Both the position numbers and the translations under genes were made by a program. Positions 18,918 through 28,813 of a stretch of 64,000 nucleotides of DNA are shown one piece after another. The stretch lies in the NCBI RefSeq assembly GCF_001570765.1, contig NZ_BCSH01000002.1, forward strand, positions 1-64,000, in the 5' to 3' direction. How positions within the stretch are numbered: position 1 is the first letter of the stretch; each line of letters opens with the position of its first letter. The notes below the pieces were generated by a model. That model was not told the DNA's origin, did no database searches, and saw only the letters and a list, made by a program, of their open reading frames with translations. The DNA is from Nocardiopsis listeri NBRC 13360 (GTDB lineage Bacteria > Actinomycetota > Actinomycetes > Streptosporangiales > Streptosporangiaceae).

Positions 18918-20867
18918 GTGGCTGTGACACGACATCACGCGTACCTCGCCGCCGAACCCGCGGCGACCGCGGCCGACAGCGCGGTGCTGTCGAACGCCTG
19001 GCTGCTGATCGCCCTGCCGTTGGTGGGCGCGGCGATCCTGTTGCTGGGCGGGCGACGCACCAACGCCTGGGGGCCCCTGCTGGCCACCGTCCTACCGGTG
19101 GTCTCCTTCGTCTGGGCCGTCCTGGCCCTGTTCGACCTGCTCGGACGAGGCGCCGACGCGCGCAGCGTCTCCGTTCCCGTCTACGAGTGGTTCGCGGTCG
19201 GTGACTTCTCCGCGCGGATCAACCTGTTGGTCGACCCGCTCTCCATCACCTTCGTCCTGCTCATCACGTTCGTGGGTTCGCTGATCCACGTCTACTCCCT
19301 CGGCTACATGGCCCAGGACCCGGGCAAGCGCAGGTTCTTCGCCTACCTCAACCTGTTCGTCGCCGCCATGCTGGTGCTGGTGCTGGCGGACAACTTCGTC
19401 CTGCTGTTCCTCGGCTGGGAGGGTGTGGGCCTGGCGTCCTACCTGCTCATCGGGTTCTGGCAGGACAAGCCCACCGCCGCCACCGCGGCCAAGAAGGCGT
19501 TCCTGATCAACCGGGTCGGCGACATGGGCCTGCTCGTGGCGATCATGATCATGTTCACCGCGTTCGGCGCGGTGGGCTTCAGCGACGTCTTCGCGGCCGT
19601 GCCGGGCGCGCACGACGGTGTCCTGCTCGCCATCGGTCTGCTGCTCCTGCTGGGCGCCTGCGGTAAGTCCGCGCAGCTGCCGTTGCAGGCGTGGTTGCTG
19701 GACGCCATGGAGGGCCCGACCCCGGTGTCGGCGCTCATCCACGCCGCCACCATGGTCACCGCCGGTGTGTACCTCATCGTGCGCGCCGGTCCGATCTTCG
19801 AGGCCTCCCCGGCGGCGCAGCTGACCGTCATGATCGTCGGCGCCGCCACCATGCTGGCCGGCGGGATCATCGCCTCCGCCAAGGACGACATCAAGAAGTC
19901 CCTGGCCGGATCCACGATGAGTCAGATCGGCATGATGGTGCTGGCCGCGGGCCTCGGTCCGATCGGCTACGCGGCGGCCATCGCCCACCTGGTCACGCAC
20001 GGCTTCTTCAAGGCCGGGCTGTTCCTGGGCGCCGGTTCGGTCATGCACGCCATGAACGACGACGTGAACATGCGCAGGTACGGCGGTCTGGCGTCGAAGA
20101 TGCCGATCACCTTCGCCACCTTCGGCCTGGGCTACCTCGCGATCATCGGCGTCCCGCTGCTGTCGGGTTGGTGGACCAAGGAGAGCATCATCTCCGCCAC
20201 CTTCGGTCTCGGCGGCAACGTCGGCCTGGTGTTCGGCTCCCTGGTCGTCCTGGGCGCCGCGCTCACCGCCTTCTACATGTCCCGGATGGTCTTCATGACC
20301 TTCCTCGGCGAGAAGCGCTGGGACGAGGGCGCGCACCCGCACGAGTCGCCCGTGAGCATGACCGCCCCCATGGTGGTGCTGTCGCTCGGCTCGATCGCCC
20401 TGGGCGGATTCCTGGTGGCCGGCGACCGCTTCGCCGCGTTCCTCCAGCCCGTCACCGGAGCGGAGCTCCCCCACTTCACGGTGGGCCACGCCTTCACCTC
20501 GCCCTACGGCATCGCGGCGCTGGCCGTGCTGGTCCTAGGCGTGGTCGCGGCCTGGGCGATCTACCTGCGCAAGCCGGTGGAACGCACCGCCCCCAAGGGC
20601 AACCTCGTCACCAACGCGGCCCGCAACGAGCTGTACGGCAACGAGATCAACGAAGACCTGTTCATGCGACCCGGCCAGGTGCTCACCAAGGCACTGGTCG
20701 TCATCGAGGACAAGGTCATCGACGGCGCGGTCAACGGGATCGGTGCCGGGGTCCGAGACTCCTCCACCGGGCTCGGCAGGACACAGACCGGGTTCGCCCG
20801 CACCTACGCGCTCACCATGCTCATCGGCGCCGTGATCGTCGCCGCGACGCTGGCTGTGAGGTTCTGA
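18918..20867 (+). CDS. nuoL: NADH-quinone oxidoreductase subunit L
   Basis: This 649-residue antiporter-like subunit has roughly 14-16 membrane helices. Motifs visible are [36 protein letters not shown], and the long C-terminal lateral-helix region ending in a final membrane segment. It is the distal proton pump of complex I. GTG 18918 (or GTG 18924) starts it; nuoM starts one base after its stop. Confidence 0.95.
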   Translation: MAVTRHHAYLAAEPAATAADSAVLSNAWLLIALPLVGAAILLLGGRRTNAWGPLLATVLPVVSFVWAVLALFDLLGRGADARSVSVPVYEWFAVGDFSARINLLVDPLSITFVLLITFVGSLIHVYSLGYMAQDPGKRRFFAYLNLFVAAMLVLVLADNFVLLFLGWEGVGLASYLLIGFWQDKPTAATAAKKAFLINRVGDMGLLVAIMIMFTAFGAVGFSDVFAAVPGAHDGVLLAIGLLLLLGACGKSAQLPLQAWLLDAMEGPTPVSALIHAATMVTAGVYLIVRAGPIFEASPAAQLTVMIVGAATMLAGGIIASAKDDIKKSLAGSTMSQIGMMVLAAGLGPIGYAAAIAHLVTHGFFKAGLFLGAGSVMHAMNDDVNMRRYGGLASKMPITFATFGLGYLAIIGVPLLSGWWTKESIISATFGLGGNVGLVFGSLVVLGAALTAFYMSRMVFMTFLGEKRWDEGAHPHESPVSMTAPMVVLSLGSIALGGFLVAGDRFAAFLQPVTGAELPHFTVGHAFTSPYGIAALAVLVLGVVAAWAIYLRKPVERTAPKGNLVTNAARNELYGNEINEDLFMRPGQVLTKALVVIEDKVIDGAVNGIGAGVRDSSTGLGRTQTGFARTYALTMLIGAVIVAATLAVRF

Positions 20868-20868
20868 C

Positions 20869-22527
20869 ATGATCCCCTGGCTCACACTCGCCATCGCCCT
20901 CCCAGCGGTCGGCGCGATCCTCATCTGGGCACTGCCCCGGGTCGGGACGAAGGCCGAGGCGGAGTCCGCCTCGGTCCGGGCCACCGCCTCCGCCGATGCG
21001 GGCGGTGGCGGTACCGCGGTCAAGACACGACCCGCCACCACGACCGGGGCGGGGACCGCCTCAGCGGAGAACGCCAAGCGCGTCGCGCTGATCGTCTCCC
21101 TGGTCACCCTGGCCCTGATCGTGGCCATGGCGCTGAACTTCGACACCGCCACGGCGGGTGACCTCCAGTTCGAGGAGGTCTACCCGTGGATCCCCTACTT
21201 CGGGGTCCACTTCGCCGTCGGTGTGGACGGCATCGCCCTGACGATGGTCCTGATGTCGGCGATCCTGGTCCCGCTGGTCATCCTGGCGGCCTGGAACGAA
21301 CACTCCGACCATCCGGACGGCGGCCGCGGCTACTTCGCCCTCGTCCTCGCCCTCGAAGCGATGATGATCGGTGTCTTCGCCGCCACCGACGTCTTCCTGT
21401 TCTACGTGTTCTTCGAGGTCATGCTGATCCCGGTCTACTTCATGATCGGTCGGTACGGCCGGGGCGCCGAGCGCACCAGGGCCGCGTTGAAGTTCCTGCT
21501 GTACAGCTTCGCCGGCGGCCTCATTATGCTGGTCGCGGTGATCGGCGTGTACGTCATCGGCGGCACCTTCCTGTGGACCGAACTGACCGCGCCGGGCAGC
21601 CCGCTCGCCGCCGTCGACCCGGCCACCGCGCGCTGGCTCTTCCTCGGGTTCTTCATCGCCTTCGCGATCAAGGCCCCGATGTGGCCGGTGCACACCTGGC
21701 TGCCCACCGCCGCGGGCTCCTCCAGCCCCGGCACGGCGGTGCTGCTGGTCGGTGTCCTGGACAAGGTCGGCACCTACGGGATGCTCCGGTTCTGCCTGGA
21801 GCTGTTCCCGTCCGCGGTGTCCTGGTTCGTGTGGCCGGTGGTGGGACTCAGCGTCGTGAGCATCATCTACGGCGCGATCGTCGCCATCGGGCAGAGCGAC
21901 ATGATGCGCCTGGTGGCCTACACCTCGATCTCCCACTTCGGGTTCATCACCCTGGGAATCTTCGTCCTGACCCCGCAGGCACAGGCGGGCGCGGCCCTGT
22001 ACATGGTCAACCACGGCTTCGCCACCGGAGCGCTTTTCCTCATCGTGGGCTTCCTCATCGCCCGTCGGGGCAGCTCCCGCATCGAGGACTTCGGGGGTGT
22101 CCAGAAGGTCGCGCCCAAGCTCGCCGGGGTGTTCCTGGTGACCGGTCTCGCCGGTCTGGGCCTGCCCGGACTGGCCCCGTTCGTCAGCGAGTTCCTGGTG
22201 TTCGTGGGTGCCTACGCCTTCAACCCGGTGCCCGCGATCATCTCCGTGGTGGGCGTGGTCCTGGCCGCTCTCTACATCCTGTGGATGTACCAGCGCACCA
22301 TGACCGGCCCCACCCCGCAGAAGCTGTCGAAGCTGCCGGACCTGTCCGCTCGTGAGACCTGGGTGGTGGCCCCGCTGCTCGCCCTCATCATCGCGCTCGG
22401 CGTCTACCCGCAGCCCCTGCTCAACGTGATCAACCCCGCCGTCGAACGGACCGTGGAGATCGGGGCGGACACCGCCTCGGCCACCACGAACGCCGAGGGC
22501 GACACCGAGGAAGGAGACGAGGAGTGA
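20869..22527 (+). CDS. nuoM: NADH-quinone oxidoreductase subunit M
   Basis: This 552-residue antiporter-like proton-pump subunit contains F-F-E-V-M-L-I-P-V-Y-F-M-I-G and A-P-M-W-P-V-H-T-W-L-P, both typical of NuoM. After the first membrane helix there is an Ala/Thr/Gly-rich, non-hydrophobic stretch of about 40 residues (roughly 24-64) that is not part of the conserved core. The C-terminus is also acidic and extended. ATG 20869 follows the nuoL stop directly. Confidence 0.95.
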   Translation: MIPWLTLAIALPAVGAILIWALPRVGTKAEAESASVRATASADAGGGGTAVKTRPATTTGAGTASAENAKRVALIVSLVTLALIVAMALNFDTATAGDLQFEEVYPWIPYFGVHFAVGVDGIALTMVLMSAILVPLVILAAWNEHSDHPDGGRGYFALVLALEAMMIGVFAATDVFLFYVFFEVMLIPVYFMIGRYGRGAERTRAALKFLLYSFAGGLIMLVAVIGVYVIGGTFLWTELTAPGSPLAAVDPATARWLFLGFFIAFAIKAPMWPVHTWLPTAAGSSSPGTAVLLVGVLDKVGTYGMLRFCLELFPSAVSWFVWPVVGLSVVSIIYGAIVAIGQSDMMRLVAYTSISHFGFITLGIFVLTPQAQAGAALYMVNHGFATGALFLIVGFLIARRGSSRIEDFGGVQKVAPKLAGVFLVTGLAGLGLPGLAPFVSEFLVFVGAYAFNPVPAIISVVGVVLAALYILWMYQRTMTGPTPQKLSKLPDLSARETWVVAPLLALIIALGVYPQPLLNVINPAVERTVEIGADTASATTNAEGDTEEGDEE

Positions 22528-24173
22528 ACGCGCTCTACGTCGCCGACGGGGCGCCCCCGTCGCTCCCCGGCATCACCGAGGCGGCACCGACCCTGGACTG
22601 GTGGCTCCTCGCCCCGGTCCTGGTGGTCTTCGGCGCCGGTGTGCTGGCGGTGCTGTTCGAGGCCTTCTTGCCCAAGAAGGCCCTGCGGCCGGTGCAGATC
22701 ACCGTCGCCGCCGTGGCCCTGCTCGTCACGTTCGTCATGATCGTCCTCCAGGTGGAGGCGGTCGGCGACGGCGTGGTCGTGGCGGGCGGAGTCCTCGCGA
22801 TGGACCGCGTGGTGCTCTTCCTTCAGGGCACCATCACCGTTCTGGCCCTGATCAGCCTCATGCTCATCGCCGAACGGCGCGACGGTCGCGACGCGTTCTC
22901 CGCGCAGGCCGCCACGGTCCCGGGCAGCGAGGAGGAGCGCAGGCACATCCTCGCCGGGTCCCAGCACACCGAGGTCTACCCGTTGGTGCTGTTCGCGGTG
23001 CTGGGCATGTTGCTCTTCCCCGCGGCCAACGACTTCCTCACCATGTTCATCGCCCTCGAGGTGATGAGCCTGCCGCTGTACCTGCTGTGCGGGCTGGCCC
23101 GCCGCCGTCGCCTGTTCTCCCAGGAGGCCGCGGTCAAGTACTTCCTGCTCGGCGCGTTCTCCTCGGCGTTCTTCCTCTTCGGTATCGCCCTGGTGTACGG
23201 CTACGCGGGTTCGGTGAACTTCACCGCGATCCGTCAGGCCGTGGACTCGGGCGGCGCGGCGATCTTCGCCGACGGCAACGGCGAACCGCTGCTCATCATG
23301 GGCATCGGCCTGGTCGCGATCGGTCTGCTGTTCAAGGTCGGCGCCGTGCCCTTCCACAACTGGAAGCCGGACGTCTACCAGGGCGCTCCCACCCCCATCA
23401 CCGCGCTCATGGCCTCCTGCACCCTGGTGGCCGCGTTCGGTGCGCTGCTGCGGGTGTTCTTCGTGCCCTTCGGCGGCTCCCTGGAGATCTGGGAACCGAT
23501 GCTGTGGGCGGTCGCCATCCTCACCATGGTGGCGGCGGCGGTCATCGCGGTCACCCAGCGCGACATCAAGCGGCTGTTGGCCTACTCCTCGGTCGTGCAC
23601 GCCGGCTTCATCCTCACCGCCGTGATCGCCTCCAGCGCCGATGGTCTCGCGGGCGCCATGTTCTACCTGGCCGCCTACGGGTTCACCACCCTGGGCGCCT
23701 TCGCGATCGTCACCCTGGTGCGTACCAGGGACGGCGGTCAGGAGCTCGGCGACCTGGAGGGCTGGGCCGGTCTGGGGCGTCGTGCCCCCGGACTCGCGCT
23801 CGCGTTGTCACTGTTCCTCCTGGCCTTCGCCGGTATCCCGCTCACCAGCGGGTTCATCGGCAAGTTCGCGGTGTTCGAGGCCGCCGTCGCCGCGGGTGCG
23901 ACCCCGCTCGTGGTGGTCGGTGTCCTCAGCAGCGCGGTGACCGCCTTCTTCTACATCCGGATCATCGTTGTGATGTTCTTCCGGGAATCGGAGGGCGAAG
24001 GCCCCACGGTGGCCCGCGCGGGCGCGCTCACCGGCGGTGTGATCACCGTGGGTGTGGCGGCTACGCTGGCCCTCGGAATCTTCCCGGGGCCGGTCCTGGA
24101 CAGCCTGCTTCCGGACGCCGAGGCCGGGCAGGAACCGGCGGCGGTGATGGTCCACCAGGTCACCGAGGAGTGA
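22524..24173 (+). CDS. nuoN: NADH-quinone oxidoreductase subunit N
   Basis: This 549-residue antiporter-like subunit is the last nuo gene and overlaps nuoM by GTGA. The motifs E-V-M-S-L-P-L-Y-L-L-C-G, K-V-G-A-V-P-F-H-N-W-K-P-D-V-Y-Q-G-A-P-T-P and Q-R-D-I-K-R-L-L-A-Y-S-S are all typical. About 14 helices are predicted. With this gene the set A to N is complete, with no insertion or rearrangement. Confidence 0.95.
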   Translation: MNALYVADGAPPSLPGITEAAPTLDWWLLAPVLVVFGAGVLAVLFEAFLPKKALRPVQITVAAVALLVTFVMIVLQVEAVGDGVVVAGGVLAMDRVVLFLQGTITVLALISLMLIAERRDGRDAFSAQAATVPGSEEERRHILAGSQHTEVYPLVLFAVLGMLLFPAANDFLTMFIALEVMSLPLYLLCGLARRRRLFSQEAAVKYFLLGAFSSAFFLFGIALVYGYAGSVNFTAIRQAVDSGGAAIFADGNGEPLLIMGIGLVAIGLLFKVGAVPFHNWKPDVYQGAPTPITALMASCTLVAAFGALLRVFFVPFGGSLEIWEPMLWAVAILTMVAAAVIAVTQRDIKRLLAYSSVVHAGFILTAVIASSADGLAGAMFYLAAYGFTTLGAFAIVTLVRTRDGGQELGDLEGWAGLGRRAPGLALALSLFLLAFAGIPLTSGFIGKFAVFEAAVAAGATPLVVVGVLSSAVTAFFYIRIIVVMFFRESEGEGPTVARAGALTGGVITVGVAATLALGIFPGPVLDSLLPDAEAGQEPAAVMVHQVTEE

Positions 24174-24193
24174 TCGTCGACCCGGGTGTGGCT

Positions 24194-24220
24194 TTGGACG
24201 ATCATTCCGGGTCGGATACC
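24194..24220 (+). promoter_or_regulatory. Possible promoter for the polyprenyl synthase gene
   Basis: TTGGAC (24194-24199) and GATACC (24215-24220) are separated by 15 bases, slightly short for a housekeeping promoter. An imperfect GC-rich hairpin follows at about 24252-24288 in the leader. The gene could alternatively be read from the nuo operon. Confidence 0.3.
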
Positions 24221-24312
24221 GTGGCAAGTCGGATCATGTTCATGTGCTGAGCGTGCGGCGGCCCCCTCACGAGGGGTCGCCGACACGCCCGTTCAACAGG
24301 TGGAGCTTTACG

Positions 24313-25317
24313 GTGAGCGGTGCTGTCCCGAGCGGGTTTCTCGCTCTGCCGAGAGTCGACACGGCCCTCGCCCGTGGGGTGCAGGACGACCTCGAGAAGG
24401 TGGAGGAGCTGCTGCGGGAGTCGGTGCGGTCCAGCGACCCGTTGCTGACCGAGGCGGCGTCCCACCTGTTGGAGGCCGGAGGCAAGCGCTTCCGCGCCAT
24501 GCTGGTGCTGCTCGCCGCCCACTTCGGCGACCCGAAGGTCCCCGACCTCATCTCCGCGGCGGCCGTGGTGGAACTGACCCACGTGGCGACGCTCTACCAC
24601 GACGACGTCATGGACGAGGCGGAACTGCGCCGTGGCAGGTCCAGCGCCAACCAGCGCTGGGGCAACACCGTCGCCATCCTCACCGGTGACTACGTGTTCG
24701 CCAAGGCCTCCACGATGCTGGCCGACCTGGGCACCGAGGCCGTCCGCCTACAGGCCGAGACCTTCGCGCGCTTGGTGCAGGGACAGATCCTGGAGACCTC
24801 CGGGCCCCGTGACGGTGTCGACCCGTTGGACCACTACCTCAACGTCATCGACGACAAGACGGCGTCGCTGATCGCCTCGTCGGCGGAGTTCGGTGGAATG
24901 TTCGGCAAGGTCGACCCGGAGACGGTCGGCACCCTGACCCGTGCCTGCGACGCACTGGGCATGGCGTTCCAGCTCGCCGACGACATCCTGGACGTGGCGA
25001 GTGAGAGCGCCGATTCGGGCAAGGTCCCCGGTACGGACCTGCGCGAGGGCGTGCTCACCCTGCCCATGTTCTACGCGATGCGCTCGCAGGACCCGGCCGA
25101 CGAGCGCCTGAAGTCCCTGTTGGGGCGGCAGCTCGACGACACGGAGGCCGAGGAGGCGCTGGCGCTGCTGCGCCCCCACCCGGCCATGGCCGAGGCCGAC
25201 GCGACCCTGCGCAACTGGGCCGACAAGGCCCGGGGAGAGCTGAGCACCCTTCCGGACATCCCGGCGCGGGACGCCTTCCTCGCGCTGTGCGACTACGTGG
25301 TGGAGCGCTCCGGCTGA
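24313..25317 (+). CDS. Long-chain polyprenyl diphosphate synthase
   Basis: This 334-residue trans-isoprenyl diphosphate synthase condenses isopentenyl diphosphate units to make the menaquinone side chain. The first Asp-rich motif D97-D-V-M-D101 and the second D223-D-I-L-D227 bind magnesium-diphosphate. G-G-K-R-F-R-A-M and L-T-G-D-Y are further family signatures. The residue pattern before the first Asp motif is of the long-chain (hepta- to nonaprenyl) type, but exact chain length cannot be read. GTG 24313 is chosen because a Shine-Dalgarno-like GGTGGAG lies upstream and similarity begins there. Its place after nuoN fits the quinone role. Confidence 0.88.
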   Translation: MSGAVPSGFLALPRVDTALARGVQDDLEKVEELLRESVRSSDPLLTEAASHLLEAGGKRFRAMLVLLAAHFGDPKVPDLISAAAVVELTHVATLYHDDVMDEAELRRGRSSANQRWGNTVAILTGDYVFAKASTMLADLGTEAVRLQAETFARLVQGQILETSGPRDGVDPLDHYLNVIDDKTASLIASSAEFGGMFGKVDPETVGTLTRACDALGMAFQLADDILDVASESADSGKVPGTDLREGVLTLPMFYAMRSQDPADERLKSLLGRQLDDTEAEEALALLRPHPAMAEADATLRNWADKARGELSTLPDIPARDAFLALCDYVVERSG

Positions 25318-25336
25318 CCCACCGCACGACGACTTC

Positions 25337-25373
25337 ACGCGGGCCCTTCCTCGGATCGAGGCAGGGCCCGCGT
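25337..25373 (+). terminator. GC-rich hairpin after polyprenyl synthase
   Basis: ACGCGGGCCC (25337-25346) pairs perfectly with 25364-25373 over a 17-base loop that can itself form a small stem. There is no T-tract, as is usual in high-GC actinobacteria. Confidence 0.65.
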
Positions 25374-25470
25374 CGTGTTCGGATGGGTCGGGCCTTCGAG
25401 AGCGGGCCGAGGAGCCCGAGCCCCGGCCCACCGGACACCGGGTGACGAATGGTCCCACCCACGAACAGGG

Positions 25471-25504
25471 ACGGCGCCGCCCCCATACACCGGGGCGGCG
25501 CCGT
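25471..25504 (-). terminator. Perfect 13-base hairpin after the exported protein gene
   Basis: Arms 25471-25483 and 25492-25504 are perfect complements around an eight-base loop. It lies 27 bases past the stop of the minus-strand exported protein and faces the terminator of the convergent polyprenyl synthase gene. Confidence 0.7.
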
Positions 25505-25531
25505 CGACACGGGGAGTGCCGTCAGATGGCT

Positions 25532-26614
25532 TTAGGAGACCACGGGCAGGGCCTCGGAACCGGGCAGGTCCATGAACGTGGGGTGCTCGACCATGCCCTC
25601 GGGGGTCTCCTGCTCGGCGGTGCCGCCCTCGATGGAGACCAGGTCGCTGGTGTCCAGGTCGTGGACCAGGTCCGTGCCGCGGCTCAGGCCGGCCACGAGG
25701 TCCTCGGCGGCGGTGGTGTCCAGACCCTCGGCGACCTGGGGAAGCTGCGCGTCCGCCAGGGGGCCGTTCACGTCGACGGGCTTGGCCTCACCCGAGGACA
25801 TGCCCTCGGCCAGTCCGTCGGTGAGGTCGGTCAGACCCGGGGCCTGGGGCGAGCTCTGCGGGACGGTGGTGACCTCTTCGTCCCAGGCCTGGTTGCCCAC
25901 CATGCCCAAGACCTCCTGCTCACCCAGGTCCACGTAGTTGTCGGAGGTGACCGGGTTGGACTCGACGACGTCCTGGAGCCGGTCGGGGGTGCGCACACCG
26001 AAGCCGGCGGCCAGGTCCCACACGTTGGGCGCGGTGGGCAGCGCGGACTCGGAGTGGCTCATGGGCAGGGTGGGCCCCTCCAACTCCGGGAGGGTGAGCG
26101 CCTCGTCGCGCAGGTCGGTGACGGCCACCACGGTGTGCGGCACCACCTCCCGGGCCTTGTCCTCCACGACGCCACCGGCCCCGCGAGCGGTGTCCTCCAC
26201 CACGACCCCGGCGTCCTGCGCGCCGGCCTCCAGTGACTCACCGGCGGCGTGACCGATCGTGTCGTGCGGGTCCCCGTCCAGACCGGTGGCGTCCTGGGTC
26301 CGGGTGACGGCGTCGGCGAGCGGGGAGTCCGGGAGGGCGGCACCCAGGTCGGGGGCACCGTGTTCGGGGTCGTTCGCGCTCGCCTGCAACTCCTCCAGAG
26401 CGGTGCCGGCGATGGGTCCCACGCCCTCGGGGGCGATCTTGTTCACGGTGGGCGCCACGCCTTCGACAAGGGCCCGCTCGACGGTGGGGGCGATGTCGTG
26501 CATGGGGGTCTGCAAGTCCTCGGCCCCGGCGATACCGGCGCCCAGGGCCACGAATCCGGCTGCGCCGGCGGTGAGGATCACGGTTCGGGCTGTCAGGCGC
26601 TTGGGCTGGGTCAT
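25532..26614 (-). CDS. Exported Ala/Glu/Asp-rich protein of unknown function
   Basis: This 360-residue protein has a clear signal peptide: a basic start (K-R-L-T-A-R), a hydrophobic core and A-G-A-E as the likely cleavage point near residue 32. The mature part is acidic, low in aromatic residues, and made of Ala/Val/Glu/Pro-rich amphipathic segments with recurring A-P-T-V, V-V-E-D and D-L patterns. I recognise no catalytic motif. It may be a cell-surface structural or adhesive protein. ATG 26614 has a GGAAGGA site. The next gene upstream encodes another exported protein of similar composition. Confidence 0.7.
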   Translation of the reverse strand: MTQPKRLTARTVILTAGAAGFVALGAGIAGAEDLQTPMHDIAPTVERALVEGVAPTVNKIAPEGVGPIAGTALEELQASANDPEHGAPDLGAALPDSPLADAVTRTQDATGLDGDPHDTIGHAAGESLEAGAQDAGVVVEDTARGAGGVVEDKAREVVPHTVVAVTDLRDEALTLPELEGPTLPMSHSESALPTAPNVWDLAAGFGVRTPDRLQDVVESNPVTSDNYVDLGEQEVLGMVGNQAWDEEVTTVPQSSPQAPGLTDLTDGLAEGMSSGEAKPVDVNGPLADAQLPQVAEGLDTTAAEDLVAGLSRGTDLVHDLDTSDLVSIEGGTAEQETPEGMVEHPTFMDLPGSEALPVVS

Positions 26615-26845
26615 GGGTTTCCTTCCTGAAGCTGCTGCTGGGGCGGCCGCGGGAGGCGGCCTGATCGAGCCGGGGTGGACCACCGGCTGACGTGAATCAC
26701 GTGTGTGGAGCACGGGACTCAGGTCAGCTCCCAGACGAAGAAGGGTGGGGGCCGGCTGGGAACGGGTCCGAGGGGCGCACGGAGGGCGCAGGGGGCACGT
26801 GGGCAGGCGTGGTGACACGCGCCGAACGTGCGGTCGAGCCGTTCG

Positions 26846-27676
26846 CTAGTCGGGGGAGACCGTGGGGTCGTCCGCCGGGTCCGCGGGCGTGGCGTGCGGG
26901 GACCGGGCGTGCACGAGCACGGTGGCGGCGTCGGGGCCGGGCAGCGCGGCCGCGGCGAGGTAGCCGGCGACGGCGGCGGGCGCGGAGGTGGGGGCGTTGG
27001 CGGAGGAGACCGCGGAGACCGCGGAACCGGTGCCGGCCTGAACCTCGGGCGGGTCGATGGGACCACCGATGAGCGCCTCGGCGGACTCGTGGTCGTGTGC
27101 GGGTTCGGCGGCCCGGTGGTCCTCGACGATGAGTCGGAACGGGTCCGGGACGGCCTGGTCCTCGCCGGCCTCGGTGGTCTCCTCGGCGGACGGCCGCGCC
27201 GGGGCCGGGGAGTCCGGTTCCGGCGAGGTGGTCGGGTCGTCGGGGGTCGGTTCGAGATCGGAGCGTGAGGGCGCGACCGGTTCGACGAGGCTCGGAACGA
27301 GGCCCTGATCGGCGGCCTCCTCGCGGGTCCGGTCGATCCCGGCGACGACCTCGCGCACCTCGCCTCGCACCTCGGTGACGGCGGGCTCGGGCAGGGCGAC
27401 GGCGGACGCCGCGGCCTCGCCGGCTCCCCGCTCCACCCGTTGGTGGACGGTGCCGAGGGTGTCGGTGACCGGAGCGGTCACCGGGCCGGTGACCTCGTCG
27501 ACCCGTTCCAGCCCCAGGCCCCCCAACGGATCGGAGCGCGTCTCGGCCTGAGCGGGAGCGGAGAACAGCCATAGGGCCGCGAACAGCACACCGAGCAGGA
27601 GCAGGAGGGAGGGTGCCGCCGCGCGCAGGCCCGAGGCGGCACGGAGCGTGCCGATCGAGCTGAGGCGAGGCTTCAA
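26846..27676 (-). CDS. Exported Ala/Pro/Glu-rich protein of unknown function
   Basis: This 276-residue protein has a signal sequence with hydrophobic core L-L-L-L-L-G-V-L-F-A-A-L-W-L-F and an A-P-A-Q-A cleavage motif near residues 41-45. The mature chain is acidic, Pro- and Ala-rich and without recognisable domains, and shares a compositional style with the next gene downstream. I place the start at TTG 27676 because GGAGGG lies five bases upstream; the frame continues upstream without a better-supported start. About 230 bases separate it from the second exported-protein gene, so co-transcription is uncertain. Confidence 0.62.
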   Translation of the reverse strand: MKPRLSSIGTLRAASGLRAAAPSLLLLLGVLFAALWLFSAPAQAETRSDPLGGLGLERVDEVTGPVTAPVTDTLGTVHQRVERGAGEAAASAVALPEPAVTEVRGEVREVVAGIDRTREEAADQGLVPSLVEPVAPSRSDLEPTPDDPTTSPEPDSPAPARPSAEETTEAGEDQAVPDPFRLIVEDHRAAEPAHDHESAEALIGGPIDPPEVQAGTGSAVSAVSSANAPTSAPAAVAGYLAAAALPGPDAATVLVHARSPHATPADPADDPTVSPD

Positions 27677-27790
27677 GAGGACCCTCCAGGGCAGGCGGCC
27701 GGTTCGGGGCGGGAGCAGAGCCCGACACCCACGACCAGACGTTAGCACAGGGTCACACAGTGTAGTTTCGGTTCGCCGGAACCGGGGAAC

Positions 27791-28744
27791 TCATTCTCGC
27801 GGCGCGGGGGACGGGGGAGGCGTCGGTGCGTCCGGAAGGTCGGTCACCGCGGCGCGCTCGGCGGCCCGGCGGCGGGACGAACGGACCTGGTCATAGGCGA
27901 ACACGCACACGGCCAGCCACACGAATCCGAAGCCCACCCAGCGGCTCAGGGGCATCTCCTCGCCCTGGAGCAGCCAGCCGATGAGGAACATCATGGTCGG
28001 CGCGATGAACTGGAGCATCCCGATCACGCTCAACGGCACGCGGCGCGCCGCCATCCCGAACAACAGCAGCGGCAGCGCGGTCACGAAACCACCGCCGATC
28101 AGCAGCGCGGTGTGTCCGGGCGAGACCGAGAACGTCGTACCGGCCCCGGTGACCTCCAGGTGGACCACGTAGCCCAACGCGGGCAGGAACATCACGAGGG
28201 TTTCGACGGTCAGACTCTGCAACCCGTCCAGACTCACGTACTTCTTCACCGCGCCGTACGCGGCGAAGGAGGAGGCCATGAGCAGGGAGAGCCACGGGGT
28301 GGAACCGTAGGCGACGGTCATCACGACCACCGCCGTCGCACCCAGTCCCACGGCGACCCACTGTGCGGCGCGCAGACGCTCGGAGAAGAACACCACGCCC
28401 AGGCAGACGGTCATCAGCGGGTTGATGAAGTAGGCCAGCGAGGCCTGCAAGGTCTGGGTGATGGAGACCGAGTAGATGAACCCCCACCAGTTGAGCGAGA
28501 TGAGCACGGCCGCGGCGGCCACCGGCAGCAGGCGCCTGGGACTGCGCAGGATGGGGAGCAGCCACGCCCAGCCCCGCCGCGCCAGCAGCAGGAAGAGGCA
28601 CATCGCGCCCAGGGCCCACACCATGCGGTGGGCGAGGATCTCGGCGGGTTCTGCGGCGGAGAGGAACGGCCAGTACATGGCCGCGAAGCCCCACAGGATG
28701 AAGGCGCTCGCCCCGAGGGCGACACCACGGTTGGATTCCGGCAC
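27791..28744 (-). CDS. rarD: EamA family transporter RarD
   Basis: This 317-residue membrane protein has ten predicted helices and the RarD signature at its start (G-x-x-x-x-x-x-A-F-I-L-W-G-F). The motifs H-R-M-V-W, L-N-W-W-G-F-I-Y and S-L-A-Y-F-I-N-P-L are typical of RarD within the drug/metabolite transporter superfamily. Its physiological substrate is not settled in the family. The charged, Pro-rich C-terminal tail is cytoplasmic. GTG 28744 is the most likely start. It diverges from msrA with a 69-base shared promoter region. Confidence 0.85.
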   Translation of the reverse strand: MPESNRGVALGASAFILWGFAAMYWPFLSAAEPAEILAHRMVWALGAMCLFLLLARRGWAWLLPILRSPRRLLPVAAAAVLISLNWWGFIYSVSITQTLQASLAYFINPLMTVCLGVVFFSERLRAAQWVAVGLGATAVVVMTVAYGSTPWLSLLMASSFAAYGAVKKYVSLDGLQSLTVETLVMFLPALGYVVHLEVTGAGTTFSVSPGHTALLIGGGFVTALPLLLFGMAARRVPLSVIGMLQFIAPTMMFLIGWLLQGEEMPLSRWVGFGFVWLAVCVFAYDQVRSSRRRAAERAAVTDLPDAPTPPPSPAPRE

Positions 28745-28801
28745 AACGGCAATCGTAGGACGAATCGTGCCTCCTGTCCTCCCCTTTCTTGTGCCCGTGG
28801 A

Positions 28802-28807
28802 TAGGCT
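28802..28807 (+). promoter_or_regulatory. -10 element of a leaderless promoter for msrA
   Basis: TAGGCT ends six bases before the msrA ATG. The six bases GGAGAC between them could also act as a ribosome site, but the transcript would start too close for that to be used on a normal leader. Confidence 0.4.
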
Positions 28808-28813
28808 GGAGAC

